Of a stretch of DNA of 32,437 bases, positions 14,057-22,768 are shown piece after piece. Position numbers and translations under genes: made by a program. The notes beneath the pieces were generated by a model that made no database searches, was not told the DNA's origin, and saw only the letters and a program-made list of their open reading frames with translations. This DNA comes from Bacteroidota bacterium. Lineage in GTDB: Bacteria; Bacteroidota; Bacteroidia; Chitinophagales; Chitinophagaceae. Each line of letters starts with the position of its first letter. Position 1 is the stretch's first letter. The stretch is from the NCBI GenBank assembly GCA_004292605.1, contig RDXK01000110.1, positions 1 through 32,437 on the forward strand, given 5' to 3'.

Positions 14057-14464
14057 TTACTCTTCATCCTCCCAAATATTACCCACTATTACTTGGGTTT
14101 GTGGTATTAGTTTAACAGCATCCAACACTTGTGTAATTCTTTTTTTGCCTTCCTCAAACTGTAGCGTTAAGGTGTCGTTCAAATCTACATCGGCTGTTAA
14201 TAAAATGGTTTTTTGCAATGTGTTATTGCGGTAATTGCAGGTATAAATTACCTCGCCATTCTGGTTGTAAATACTAAACTTGCCTTGTGTAGGGGCGTTG
14301 CTATGTAAGGTAACAGTAAAGTAATTTCCCAACTCATTTTTTTGTACAAAACGTATGTTACTGGTTTGTGGTGTTTTAATTAATTCAGCTGTGTTGGGCA
14401 CCACATTGGCTTGCACACTTAACATACTTACTAGCGCTACTAACGTAACCATTTGCTTTTTCAT
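14057..14464 (-). CDS. Small exported protein of unknown function
   Basis: Protein of 135 aa with a signal peptide (KK at residues 2-3, hydrophobic core about 5-18, likely cut after VQA). The mature part is beta-rich, with FTVTLHSNAPTQGKFSIYN and GEVIYTCNYRNNT, like a single C-terminal-type Ig or carbohydrate-binding beta-sandwich. The end is acidic (NIWEDEE). I do not recognise the family. It is probably periplasmic or surface exposed. The upstream 258 bases to 14722 hold no gene, only a weak hairpin at the far end. Confidence 0.65.
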   Translation of the reverse strand: MKKQMVTLVALVSMLSVQANVVPNTAELIKTPQTSNIRFVQKNELGNYFTVTLHSNAPTQGKFSIYNQNGEVIYTCNYRNNTLQKTILLTADVDLNDTLTLQFEEGKKRITQVLDAVKLIPQTQVIVGNIWEDEE

Positions 14465-14704
14465 TGTTTTACATTTTTATGTTTACAAGTAAAATGGTTC
14501 GCAATCGTATAAGGACAAACTTAGGGGCTTTAAAAACTACCCACTGTAAGCATTGGGTTAATTAGCAAGCTGTTAACAAGGTATCCTAAATGACTTTTGT
14601 GATAAAAATACTGGGCCGTTCCCATTATTCTACGCACAGCGATAGCATCAAATTTTATACTATATATCAACTGTATGGTTTGAGTTAGAACGAATACTGG
14701 TGTG

Positions 14705-14724
14705 AAAAGACTAGTAAAATAGTC
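14705..14724 (-). terminator. Possible terminator after the four-helix membrane protein
   Basis: Stem GACTA / TAGTC with a six-base loop and a short T-tail on the minus strand. It overlaps the stop codon at 14723. On the plus strand it is followed by AGTTTTTT, so it could act both ways. The stem is short. Confidence 0.4.
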
Positions 14725-15247
14725 AGTTTTTTGCTGATCGATTTGTACCCCAACGAAAGATAAAATAAGAGAATAGAATCAATACCGTGGATTGAATAAA
14801 CATCAAGAAACCTATAACAAATTTCACCGCTGGGCTTTGTGTAAATGCCGAAATATTTGAATTAGAAATAGTATCTGCTGTGCTCAACGCAGATAGGGGC
14901 GGATAAATGGTGAAGCCGTTTACAACAAATGGCGATACCGATTGAGTAAGGTAAGTAAGCACTACAATAAGTGTAATGCCTACCAAGGTAAGCAACCAAT
15001 TGTTTAAGTGTCGCCCAAACGATTTTCTTTTCTCTCTAATGAAATAAGTACCAAATGAGAGCAATAAAAAAAGTGGTATTACCATAAGCCATGTTGGCAA
15101 TACAAAATACGTATCGTATAAGTGGATATCTAACTCACCGTTTAAAAATGCCTTTCCAAAAAACAACGCAGTAAGTAGGATGGTGAAGGCTACTAAAGCT
15201 AGTAGCCATATCAATTCTCGTAAAGCTTGTTTGTATCTGTTTTGCAT
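14723..15247 (-). CDS. Four-helix membrane protein with a COX1-like motif
   Basis: Protein of 174 aa with membrane segments at about 11-31, 52-70, 84-104 and 142-165. Between the first two helices is LDIHLYDTYFVLPTW, strikingly like the DIQLHDTYFVV segment of haem-copper oxidase subunit I. The copper/haem-binding histidines of that subunit are otherwise lacking and the protein is far too short, so it is not an oxidase catalytic subunit. I know this only as an uncharacterised Bacteroidota family. It starts about 40 bases upstream of the end of obgE on the same strand, so it may follow that gene in one transcript. Function unknown. Confidence 0.65.
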   Translation of the reverse strand: MQNRYKQALRELIWLLALVAFTILLTALFFGKAFLNGELDIHLYDTYFVLPTWLMVIPLFLLLSFGTYFIREKRKSFGRHLNNWLLTLVGITLIVVLTYLTQSVSPFVVNGFTIYPPLSALSTADTISNSNISAFTQSPAVKFVIGFLMFIQSTVLILFSYFIFRWGTNRSAKN

Positions 15248-15287
15248 AAATTAGCAGTTTCAACAAGTGCTAAAGGTTGCGACGCTA

Positions 15288-16301
15288 CTACACCTGTACA
15301 TCGGGTTGTAAGCTTTGCCACAAAGCATCCTTCAGCGTGGTTAGTCCTTGCAGTGTAACACTAGAAATAAAAATATGCGGTATATTTTTAGGAAGTTCAT
15401 CGGCTATGGCCGCTTGCAGCTCCGCATCTAACATATCGCTTTTGCTAATGGCTATCAACCTATCTTTTAAAAGCATTTCAGCGTTATAAGCTTCCAACTC
15501 TTTTATTAAAATTTGGTATTCCTGGGCATGGTTGGCACTATCTGCCGGAATAAGAAACAGCAGTACAGCGTTCCGTTCTATATGGCGTAAAAAGCGGTGA
15601 CCTAAACCTTTGCCCTCGCTTGCACCTTCAATAATTCCGGGCAAATCGGCAATACAAAAACTTTTTCCATCGCGGTATTCCACCATGCCTAGTTGTGGCA
15701 CCAAGGTGGTAAATGCATAGTTAGCTATCTTGGGTTTTGCAGCGGTTATTACGCTTAATAAAGTGCTTTTGCCTGCATTGGGGAAACCCACCAAACCTAC
15801 ATCGGCCAACACTTTTAGCTCTAAATATTTATAGCCTTCTTGTCCGGGTTCACCGGGTTGTGCATGTTCGGGTACTTGGTTGGTAGGTGTAGCGAAATTG
15901 CTATTGCCCAGTCCACCACGGCCACCAGGTAGCCAAATAATTTCTTGCCCGTTTTCTAGAATCTCTGCCTCTACTTCGTTGGTATCGGCATTTTTAGCTA
16001 CGGTTCCCAACGGAACATCTATAATAATATCTTTTCCAAACCTTCCTGTACAGTTGTTTTTACTACCACTTTCTCCGTTTTCCGCTATTACATTTTTGTA
16101 GTAGCGTAGGTGTAAAAGCGTCCATAAATTGGCATTGCCTCGTAAAATAATATGTCCACCACGGCCACCGTCGCCACCATCGGGACCACCTTTAGCAGTA
16201 AGCTTATTTCGCATAAAGTGTTTAGCTCCGGCACCGCCATGACCACTTTTGGCAAATATGCGTATGTAATCTATAAAATTCGTGTTCTCGCTCACGCTCA
16301 A
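15288..16301 (-). CDS. obgE: GTPase Obg (CgtA), ribosome assembly
   Basis: Protein of 337 aa (TTG start at 16301; an in-frame GTG at 16295 is equally possible and would give [10 protein letters not shown]). The Gly-rich Obg fold covers about 1-165, with [12 protein letters not shown]. The G domain has G1 GFPNAGKST (172-180), switch TT at 198-199, G3 DLPG (219-222), G4 SKSD (286-289) and G5 around SSV (313-315). The protein ends soon after the G domain, so there is no OCT extension. Obg binds the 50S subunit and is essential in most bacteria. A TACCTTTG promoter lies in the short gap to the upstream paaY-like gene, giving obgE its own start of transcription. Confidence 0.95.
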   Translation of the reverse strand: MSVSENTNFIDYIRIFAKSGHGGAGAKHFMRNKLTAKGGPDGGDGGRGGHIILRGNANLWTLLHLRYYKNVIAENGESGSKNNCTGRFGKDIIIDVPLGTVAKNADTNEVEAEILENGQEIIWLPGGRGGLGNSNFATPTNQVPEHAQPGEPGQEGYKYLELKVLADVGLVGFPNAGKSTLLSVITAAKPKIANYAFTTLVPQLGMVEYRDGKSFCIADLPGIIEGASEGKGLGHRFLRHIERNAVLLFLIPADSANHAQEYQILIKELEAYNAEMLLKDRLIAISKSDMLDAELQAAIADELPKNIPHIFISSVTLQGLTTLKDALWQSLQPDVQV

Positions 16302-16318
16302 AGTATTTTAGTAATTGG

Positions 16319-16326
16319 CAAAGGTA
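16319..16326 (-). promoter_or_regulatory. -7 promoter element TACCTTTG for obgE
   Basis: On the minus strand TACCTTTG lies 17 bases before the TTG at 16301 and 23 before the GTG at 16295, inside the gap after the paaY-like gene. Confidence 0.55.
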
Positions 16327-16339
16327 CAAGGTTATGGCG

Positions 16340-16945
16340 TTATGCATTTTTATTGGCTTGCCAAGGCTGGTACAGTTGGTTAAAATTACCTGGTTGCACC
16401 GCGGGTTCGTGATGCAAAATAGTAGGTGTACAGGGATGGGCCGTATTCATCATTTGGGCCGGTAATGCTTGGTATAAGCCTGTACCGGTAGTTTTCCAAG
16501 CTAGCATTTCATCGCTTACTTCTTTAATTTTTTTGGCAGGGTTGCCTACTATCAAACTTCTGGGTTCAAAGGTTTGCTGGGCGGCAACAAAGCTTAGTGC
16601 ACCCACTATACTTTCCTTGCCAATATGGGTATTATCCATAATTACGGCATTCATACCTATTAAGCAGTTTTGGCCAATGGTGGCACCATGTATTACGGCA
16701 CCATGACCAATATGTGCGGCAGTATGTAACGTGACCCTAACACCAGGAAACATATGTATGGTACAGTTTTCCTGCACATTACAGCCATCTTCTATCATAA
16801 TTTCACCCCAATCGCCTCGTATGGCTGCACCGGGCCCAATGTACACATGAGCACCAATAACTACATTACCCGTTACTACTGCTTGTGGATGCACAAAGGC
16901 CGTAGGGTGTACCGACGGTTTAAACCCATTGAATTCGTAAAACAT
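16340..16945 (-). CDS. paaY: Gamma carbonic anhydrase family protein, PaaY/CaiE-like
   Basis: Protein of 201 aa from ATG 16945 (MFYEFNGFKPSV). The frame runs up to an ATG at 16972, but a TATTTTTA promoter-like box lies between the two. It is a left-handed beta-helix with hexapeptide repeats (VVIGAHVYIGPGAAIRGD). The metal ligands are H64 (CTIHMF), H81 and H86 (HIGHGAVIHG). After the helix comes EVSDEMLAWKTTGTGLYQ, closer to PaaY and CaiE than to plain gamma carbonic anhydrases. PaaY is reported as a thioesterase that helps clear dead-end CoA products in phenylacetate breakdown. The paaG-paaI pair one gene away supports this naming, though the CheY-like gene intervenes. The last ~30 residues are extra. 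Confidence 0.75.
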   Translation of the reverse strand: MFYEFNGFKPSVHPTAFVHPQAVVTGNVVIGAHVYIGPGAAIRGDWGEIMIEDGCNVQENCTIHMFPGVRVTLHTAAHIGHGAVIHGATIGQNCLIGMNAVIMDNTHIGKESIVGALSFVAAQQTFEPRSLIVGNPAKKIKEVSDEMLAWKTTGTGLYQALPAQMMNTAHPCTPTILHHEPAVQPGNFNQLYQPWQANKNA

Positions 16946-16949
16946 AGTA

Positions 16950-16957
16950 TAAAAATA
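16950..16957 (-). promoter_or_regulatory. Possible -7 element TATTTTTA for the paaY-like gene
   Basis: The box is one base off TAnnTTTG and lies four bases before the ATG at 16945. If used, the transcript would be nearly leaderless. It favours this ATG over the one at 16972. Confidence 0.35.
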
Positions 16958-17124
16958 CGTGGGGACGGGCATATAGACTATGCTTGGCGGTTTTTTGGTG
17001 TTTGGCAGTAGGTGGCAATTCTATAAATCCAATGATGAGACAGGTTTTATGAACTTTGTTGTAGGTTTTAGCGTAAAGTTTAATTATTTTACACGCCAAT
17101 GAAAAACAAACAAACACGTACACA

Positions 17125-17505
17125 ATGCAAACCAACCGATTAACCTATGTAGTAGATGATGATTCCATTGTGCAATTAATTTGTAGAACTGTACTAGCTA
17201 AGTTTCCTGTTTTTTCGCCAGTAGAGGTTTTTGCAGACGGTAATTTTGCATTGGAGGCGTTGCAAAATTTGCCCTTACCAAGTTATATTTTTTTGGATAT
17301 CAATATGCCCAATTTGAATGGCTGGCAGTTGCTAGAAGCCATGAAACAAGAGCCTGCATGGCATGGTGTAGAAGTTTTTATTATCACTTCATCTATCGAC
17401 CCTGCCGACGAGGAAAAAGCCTTGCAATACCCGCAGGTGAAAGCTTTTTTGCCTAAGCCTATTACGCAGGAACGTATTACTAAATTACTTACTACCTTAT
17501 CCTAA
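17125..17505 (+). CDS. CheY-like single-domain response regulator
   Basis: Protein of 126 aa made only of a receiver domain. The acidic pocket is D11-D13 (VVDDDS), the phospho-acceptor D58 in FLDINMPNLNG, the switch position T88/S89 in IITSS, and the conserved lysine K111 in LPKPIT. There is no output domain, so it must act through protein contact or phosphotransfer. No kinase gene is adjacent, so its partner is elsewhere. Its last four bases overlap the end of the convergent paaI-like gene. Confidence 0.9.
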   Translation: MQTNRLTYVVDDDSIVQLICRTVLAKFPVFSPVEVFADGNFALEALQNLPLPSYIFLDINMPNLNGWQLLEAMKQEPAWHGVEVFIITSSIDPADEEKALQYPQVKAFLPKPITQERITKLLTTLS

Positions 17506-17912
17506 AAATGCGTTTTGGGTGTTTTATAGCAGGTGCCTTTAAATAGTGCAACAAGCTGGCTTTGGGTATTGGTAACTTCCACTAAATACAAACCTGTTTT
17601 ATTGGTTCTATTTACGGCTTTTGCTTCTGCTATTAGTACATCGCCGGTTTTTATAGCTTTAGGAAATGAAATAGAAACATCTAAGGCCACGGTTACAAAA
17701 CCATCGCTATTGCATGCAAAGGCAAACGCACTATCGGCAAAGCTAAAGGCTATACCGCCGTGGGCAGTGCCGAAGCCATTCATCATTTCTGGGCGTACCG
17801 TCATTTGTATTTTACTGTAGCCATCGGCTATGGTTAGTACTTCAATGCCTAACCATTGACTAAAGGCATCATTGGCCATCATTTTATCTACTACTTGCTG
17901 CGGTGTTATCAT
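17502..17912 (-). CDS. paaI: PaaI-type hotdog thioesterase
   Basis: Protein of 136 aa with the PaaI signature NGFGTAHGG (45-53), followed by FSFADSAFAFACNS. D60 matches the catalytic aspartate of E. coli PaaI, and the spacing of the HGG turn and this aspartate is as expected. PaaI hydrolyses hydroxyphenylacetyl-CoA and related aryl-acyl-CoA esters that arise when the phenylacetate pathway stalls. Its ATG shares one base with the stop of paaG (TAATG), so the two are co-translated. A general acyl-CoA thioesterase is the alternative. Confidence 0.85.
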   Translation of the reverse strand: MITPQQVVDKMMANDAFSQWLGIEVLTIADGYSKIQMTVRPEMMNGFGTAHGGIAFSFADSAFAFACNSDGFVTVALDVSISFPKAIKTGDVLIAEAKAVNRTNKTGLYLVEVTNTQSQLVALFKGTCYKTPKTHF

Positions 17913-18694
17913 TATTGTCCTGTAAATTTTGGCGAACGTTTTTCTACAAATGCTTGTATACCTTCTGCATAATCGGTGGTGTGTGCTGCGACGAATTGTA
18001 ACTCATCTTCCACCTGTAACTGTGCTTCAAAGCTATTGCTAACAAGGCTTTGGTTCAGGGCTTGTTTGGTTAATGCTAGTGCTTTGGTGGGTAAAGCGGC
18101 TAGGGTTTCTGCTATTTTTTTGGTTTCTTCTTGTAGTGTCTCTGCCGGAAAAACTTTGTACAGCATACCTAGCTTTTCAGCTTCCGTAGCCGAAACTTTA
18201 TCGCCTAGCATCATAAGTGCACTCGCTTTTTGAAAACCAATTAAGCGTGGTAAAGTAAAAGTACCACCACTATCGGGTATTAAACCTATTTTACTAAATG
18301 CCTGAATAAATGCAGCATTGTCGGCTGCTACTACCACATCGGCCGCAAGGGCAATATTGGCGCCGGCCCCCGCTGCTACACCGTTTACAGCCACCACAAT
18401 GGGTTTGGGTAAGGCACGCATAGCCGCTACAATAGGATTGTAATGTTCCTTTAAAATTTTTTCAAAGCCTATTTTTTCATCGCCTAAAAGTTCGCCTATA
18501 TCCTGTCCGGCACAGAAGGCTTTGCCAGCGCCCGTAATAACTATGCACCGCACTTGTGGGTTAGTGGCTAGCTGCTGCAAAGTGGCTTGTAGGTGTAAGG
18601 CCATTTCTCGATTAAAGGAGTTAAATACCTGTGGCCGGTTAAGCGTAATATAACCCACCGCACCTTCAATATTAGTAAGTAAACTTGTGCTCAT
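17912..18694 (-). CDS. paaG: Enoyl-CoA hydratase/isomerase, PaaG-like
   Basis: Protein of 260 aa of the crotonase superfamily. It has LNRPQVFNSFN, the oxyanion-hole FCAGQDIGE (60-68) and VNGVAAGAGANIALAAD (103-119). GLIPDSGGTFTLPR (137-150) places D141 at the position of the PaaG catalytic aspartate, and the usual hydratase glutamate is not seen there. This favours the 1,2-epoxyphenylacetyl-CoA isomerase PaaG over a beta-oxidation hydratase. The gene is coupled to paaI by a one-base overlap. The ring-opening partners (paaABCDE, paaZ) are not in the window, so the aromatic role is inference from motif and neighbours. Confidence 0.85.
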   Translation of the reverse strand: MSTSLLTNIEGAVGYITLNRPQVFNSFNREMALHLQATLQQLATNPQVRCIVITGAGKAFCAGQDIGELLGDEKIGFEKILKEHYNPIVAAMRALPKPIVVAVNGVAAGAGANIALAADVVVAADNAAFIQAFSKIGLIPDSGGTFTLPRLIGFQKASALMMLGDKVSATEAEKLGMLYKVFPAETLQEETKKIAETLAALPTKALALTKQALNQSLVSNSFEAQLQVEDELQFVAAHTTDYAEGIQAFVEKRSPKFTGQ

Positions 18695-18705
18695 AAATAC
18701 ATGCT

Positions 18706-20118
18706 TTGAACGAAGTTCGAGAAATATTGGGCTATTACAAACGGTTTTTATGGTTACTCGTTATTCCCATGGTTTGCGTAGCTGTAAAAATAGGATATGT
18801 ACCTATTACTAACGATGAGGCGTATACTTGGCAGCTAGTACAGCAGCAGTATTGGAAAGCTATGGTAGGCACCGCCAATACACATTGGCTCAATACCGCT
18901 TGTGTGTATGTAGGAAGTTTTTTCGGTAAGCATATAGTATGTATTCGCTGGCATTGTGCGTTGTTTTATGGTGTGTATTTGTTAGGACTATTAGCCTTAG
19001 CTAAACAAAATTTCACCGGTAAATACACCCAGTTTTTATTTGTATTGGTGGCTGGTTGTCATCCTTATATCATCGATTATGCTTGTTTAGCTCGTGGTTA
19101 TATCATAGCTATGGCTGGCGTGGTTTGGTTATTACACCTATACTTAAAAGGTTCTGTTTTTAATAGAAGTACTGCTTTGTATGCAGGTATTGCCTTGTTG
19201 GGTAATTATAGTAGTTTGTTTATAGTAATTGCTATTGTATTGTTGTATAGTACTACCACTATGCAAAAAAGGTATTGGGGTGCAATAGTACCGCTGCTAT
19301 GTAGTATCGTATTGATAGTATTGGCCGTGGTTCAGTTACTATTTATAGGTTCAAAGAACGATTTGGTGGTGGGTGGTTCTGGTAGTTTTATCTCTAGTAC
19401 TATCTACAGTTTTGTGTACGATGGTTTGTATTTACCTACGCAGCTCAATTTTAATGGATGGCAGTTATCCAAATGGGTATCGTATGTGGTTTTTATAGTA
19501 CTATTATTTGTAGCGAAGTACAGCAAAGCAGCACTCCAAAAACTATCCATCATTTTGTTATTGGTAGTAGTGCTAAGTACGGTTGCTTTTTGGGTGGCGA
19601 AAGTACCCTTTGCTATGCAGCGAGCGGCTTTAGTGTATTGGCCTTTGCTATTGGTTTGGTTGCTGCTATTAGCAGAAGAATATTTGAAAAAATTATCTAG
19701 TTGGTTTACGAAAAGTATAGCTATTATTTTTTGTATCGGTTTTATGGCATTTGTATTGCCCAAAACTAGTTTTACTTCTTGTAAAGATTGGTTGCCCGAT
19801 GCTGCTATGCCAGCTGTTTTAGCAGATATAGTTTTGCTAAGAAATGAAAATTCAGCCACGCCCATTGCCATTAACCATGTACAGTATGGAACATGGTATA
19901 ATTATTACCAATATTTACCAAAGTATGCAACCATAAAGCATTTGGGAATGGTAGATTTTAGTGGCTATCCTGTATTGGCAGATAGCACCGATAAAAAGCT
20001 TAGGATTTACCAATTTGTGTATCTGTGTAATAGAATGCCGGTACTGCAATATCCATTTAGCTATAAGGAGGTAAAACCCGTCGGTAGTTTGGGAGATAGC
20101 CGTTTACAGTTGTATTAA
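18706..20118 (+). CDS. Polytopic membrane protein, probable GT-C-type glycosyltransferase
   Basis: Protein of 470 aa. The first start is TTG 18706 (MNEVREILGYYK); an internal ATG at 18769 would cut the first helix, so the TTG is preferred but unsure. About ten hydrophobic helices are seen. After the first helix comes ITNDEAYTW, the acidic (D/E) motif in the first outer loop that GT-C transferases use with a polyprenyl-phosphate sugar. No recognisable soluble domain is present apart from the C-terminal ~130 residues, which end in RLQLY. Its start is 11 bases from the divergent paaG start. A role in cell-surface glycan assembly is inferred, given the GT39 and GT2 genes downstream. Confidence 0.65.
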   Translation: MNEVREILGYYKRFLWLLVIPMVCVAVKIGYVPITNDEAYTWQLVQQQYWKAMVGTANTHWLNTACVYVGSFFGKHIVCIRWHCALFYGVYLLGLLALAKQNFTGKYTQFLFVLVAGCHPYIIDYACLARGYIIAMAGVVWLLHLYLKGSVFNRSTALYAGIALLGNYSSLFIVIAIVLLYSTTTMQKRYWGAIVPLLCSIVLIVLAVVQLLFIGSKNDLVVGGSGSFISSTIYSFVYDGLYLPTQLNFNGWQLSKWVSYVVFIVLLFVAKYSKAALQKLSIILLLVVVLSTVAFWVAKVPFAMQRAALVYWPLLLVWLLLLAEEYLKKLSSWFTKSIAIIFCIGFMAFVLPKTSFTSCKDWLPDAAMPAVLADIVLLRNENSATPIAINHVQYGTWYNYYQYLPKYATIKHLGMVDFSGYPVLADSTDKKLRIYQFVYLCNRMPVLQYPFSYKEVKPVGSLGDSRLQLY

Positions 20119-20350
20119 CGGTAGCTTTATTAGGTGGGTAGCCGCTAAATTGTTCTGCCATGTATAAGCTATTTATGCTATAGTTTTTCTTGCCGTTTTT
20201 TGCATTGATAACAGATTGTTAAAGCTTTTGCTAGTTAGATTTTAGTGATAGTAGTCATTAAACTATCCTAGAAGTGTTCAGTCCATACACCAAATTTCCG
20301 CCTATTCCCATCTCTACTTTTTGTAATTCTTCACCAATTAATATGTGCGT

Positions 20351-21100
20351 ATGTGGTATCAAAAAGTAGTAGCTGTAGTTTTATTTTCTTTTGTTGGTTG
20401 GGCGGTAAATGCCCAATATAAATCGAGTACGTTTGAAGTAGGTGTGCAGGCGGGAACGCTGTTGTACCAAGGCGATCTCACGTTTAATCCCATGGGTAGT
20501 TACGAGTATTTAAAGCCTAGCTGGGCGGTGTATGCGTTAAAGGAAGTAGATAATCAGTTATCGTTTCGCTTGCAGTTTTCTCGTGGAAATTTTGCGGAGA
20601 ACGAGGTAGCCTATCGCTGGGTAAACCCCACTTGGAAACAAGAACGTGGCTTGCAAGTGCAAACCAAAGTTTCGGAGCTTTCGGCTTTAGCTATGTACTA
20701 TCCTTTGGGGCGAAATACAGTAGATGGTGCACGAAAAATAAATCCTTATATCATGGGTGGCTTGGGTATGGCATTCACATCTGTCAATAGAAATGCCGCT
20801 GCTTTTGATACTAGTTTTTGGGGTGGTAAAAGTGCTGTAGCCGAAGGTTTAGCGGCCGATTTAGCTACGCCTACACCCAAGCTAGTACCGGTACTACCCG
20901 TGGGTATTGGCTTGCAGTATGCCTTAGGCAATAATTGGGTATTAAGAGGCGAGGCTTTGTACAGGTTTACAGGCAGTGATTATTTAGATGGCTTTAGCAA
21001 GGTGGCCAATGCCGCTTCTAAAGATGCTTATTATACCGTGCAGTTAGGTATTGGTTACCGATTTGGAAAAAATGCCTACCGCTGCCCTAGGGTACAGTAG
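20351..21100 (+). CDS. Outer-membrane beta-barrel protein, DUF6089-like
   Basis: Protein of about 249 aa from ATG 20351 (MWYQKVVAVVLF); a GTG at 20345 would add two residues. A signal peptide ends at VNAQ. The mature part opens with FEVGVQAGTLLYQGDL, the start I associate with DUF6089 barrels, and continues in alternating beta-strand pattern through FRLQFSRGNF, INPYIMGGLGMAF and PVGIGLQYALGNNWVLRGEALYRF. The last strand QLGIGYRFG precedes a short extra tail rather than ending in the usual aromatic residue. Function unknown; possibly a small outer-membrane channel or scaffold. The 3' end overlaps the convergent GT39 gene by 14 bases. The 226-base stretch before it shows no gene. Confidence 0.75.
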   Translation: MWYQKVVAVVLFSFVGWAVNAQYKSSTFEVGVQAGTLLYQGDLTFNPMGSYEYLKPSWAVYALKEVDNQLSFRLQFSRGNFAENEVAYRWVNPTWKQERGLQVQTKVSELSALAMYYPLGRNTVDGARKINPYIMGGLGMAFTSVNRNAAAFDTSFWGGKSAVAEGLAADLATPTPKLVPVLPVGIGLQYALGNNWVLRGEALYRFTGSDYLDGFSKVANAASKDAYYTVQLGIGYRFGKNAYRCPRVQ

Positions 21101-22766
21101 CGGTGGTTTTTACAAAATAGAAAGGCTCACAAACACTTGATCGAGTAGCAGGATTTAAAAACGGTGCCGTTAATTCCGTAATGTGAAAGGTAGTGCCTGT
21201 AAGTAGTATTTGGTACGGTATTTTCCGTTGCTGTATAACGTTTAAGCCCTTGGTGCCAGTTAATATATAACTTGGTATTTCCGTTGGTAGTTCTTGTACC
21301 CGGGTAATAGGAGCCTTTGCATAGAAATGAATATTCCTTACACTAAATGGCTCTTGAAACACTATTACTTTTTGGGTGGGTATGCTCTGCTGCTGAATAA
21401 ATTTTCCTACTACATTTCCGGCTTGGTATTGCAGAATGTTGGGGTAAAAGAAACCGCTTAACAGTATATTGGTAGTTACTATAGCTACTATGCTTGCGGC
21501 CACTAAGCTGTATTTGATTGGTTTTGCAATAAGGTAAACGATTACCAAAATACCTAGAACACCAATGGATAAAACCCATACCCATACATGCGGAAAACTA
21601 AATGCCACTAAGCTGGTAGCTACGGCAATAAGTATTACATTAATACCCCACTGTATGCCTCTAAGTATTGTAAAAAGTTTATTGGTTTGGGAGGTGTATA
21701 CTACTTGTACAAAATTTTTAGCGGTAATAATAGCTATCAACGGTAGTACCACATAAATATAATGCGGCAGCTGGTATTTACTTTTGCCAAGCAGTATATA
21801 AGCTAGTATAAAACCTCCTGTGGTAATGGCTTCCTGAGTAGGTAATAGTTTTCCTTTTTGGCGAATGAACGATACTATATTACTCCCCAAGCCTGCAATA
21901 AAGAAAATCGTAAAAGGTAGTAGGCCCCATAATAGGTTTTCGAACAAAAAACTAAAGTAGGCGCCATTGTTCCATTTGCTTTCACCAGTGAGGCGACCGA
22001 AACTTTGCGTCCAATAATAAAACCTTAGTCCTGATACTTGCGATTGTGTTTCGCCTAAGCCACTGTTCACTATTTTTTCGGGATGAAGATCGAACTGCTG
22101 ATACAGTCCTATACTCATGGGCAATAGTAACAATGCTATTAGTAACAAGCCTAACAAATACACAGGCCTCCATAAAAATTGCCATTGTTTTTTCAATACC
22201 ACATCGCTACCTAAAGCAAGCACAGGTATTAATAGGCCCACAGGTCCTTTGGTAAGCATGGCCCCTGCAACACATACACAGCCCATAAAAAAATGGGTGA
22301 TAGATTTCCGTGTAAAGTAAACATGTAACTGCTGTATGGCCATCACCGTAAACGATAGTAAAATAGTATCGGTACGTACATCGTTGGTAATTAGAAAAAT
22401 AGCTTGAAAACTTGCCAGAAATAGTGCACTATGCCAAGCAATGGTTTCATTATACAATTGTTTGCCCAACAAAAAAGTAGCTCTTATTCCCAACAATAAA
22501 AACAAAAGCGATGGTAGCTTATACACCCAAGTATGGCCACCTAACACCAACATAAAAATGCTATTAATCCAAAAAAGAAAAGGTGGTTTGTCTAAATAGT
22601 CTTGCCCTTGTTCATATACCTGCAAAAAGCTTTTGCTAGTAGCCATTTCCCAGCTCATAGCTGCGTATTGACTAGCATCTTCATCCATCACGGGAATAGA
22701 TAATGCCAATAAATAGGTGCCAATAATAATGGCTAGTAAAGCGCCCAACAGGGGAATACGAGGCAT
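21087..22766 (-). CDS. GT39/ArnT-like membrane glycosyltransferase
   Basis: Protein of 559 aa with about eleven predicted membrane helices. It opens MPRIPLLGALLAII and has the catalytic-loop acidic pair in VMDEDASQYA (about 27-36), then YLDKPPFLFW, a motif shared by ArnT and protein-O-mannosyltransferase relatives. GAMLTKGPVGLLIPVLAL is another family signature. Such enzymes move a sugar from a polyprenyl phosphate to lipid A, protein or another acceptor on the periplasmic side. The acceptor is not evident. It follows the GT2 gene by two bases, which would supply the polyprenyl-phosphate sugar, so the pair probably acts as a donor-transferase unit. Confidence 0.85.
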   Translation of the reverse strand: MPRIPLLGALLAIIIGTYLLALSIPVMDEDASQYAAMSWEMATSKSFLQVYEQGQDYLDKPPFLFWINSIFMLVLGGHTWVYKLPSLLFLLLGIRATFLLGKQLYNETIAWHSALFLASFQAIFLITNDVRTDTILLSFTVMAIQQLHVYFTRKSITHFFMGCVCVAGAMLTKGPVGLLIPVLALGSDVVLKKQWQFLWRPVYLLGLLLIALLLLPMSIGLYQQFDLHPEKIVNSGLGETQSQVSGLRFYYWTQSFGRLTGESKWNNGAYFSFLFENLLWGLLPFTIFFIAGLGSNIVSFIRQKGKLLPTQEAITTGGFILAYILLGKSKYQLPHYIYVVLPLIAIITAKNFVQVVYTSQTNKLFTILRGIQWGINVILIAVATSLVAFSFPHVWVWVLSIGVLGILVIVYLIAKPIKYSLVAASIVAIVTTNILLSGFFYPNILQYQAGNVVGKFIQQQSIPTQKVIVFQEPFSVRNIHFYAKAPITRVQELPTEIPSYILTGTKGLNVIQQRKIPYQILLTGTTFHITELTAPFLNPATRSSVCEPFYFVKTTATVP

Positions 22767-22768
22767 AT

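Noticed and set aside
14465-14722. Possible small RNA or regulatory region in the 258-base gap
   Set aside because: No strong promoter, riboswitch-like fold or good hairpin was seen apart from the weak one at 14705-14724.
14723-15247. Cytochrome c oxidase subunit I
   Set aside because: Only one motif matches; length and ligand histidines are wrong for a catalytic subunit.
16340-18694. A complete phenylacetate degradation cluster
   Set aside because: Only PaaG, PaaI and a PaaY-like protein are present; no ring-epoxidase, ring-opening or ligase genes.
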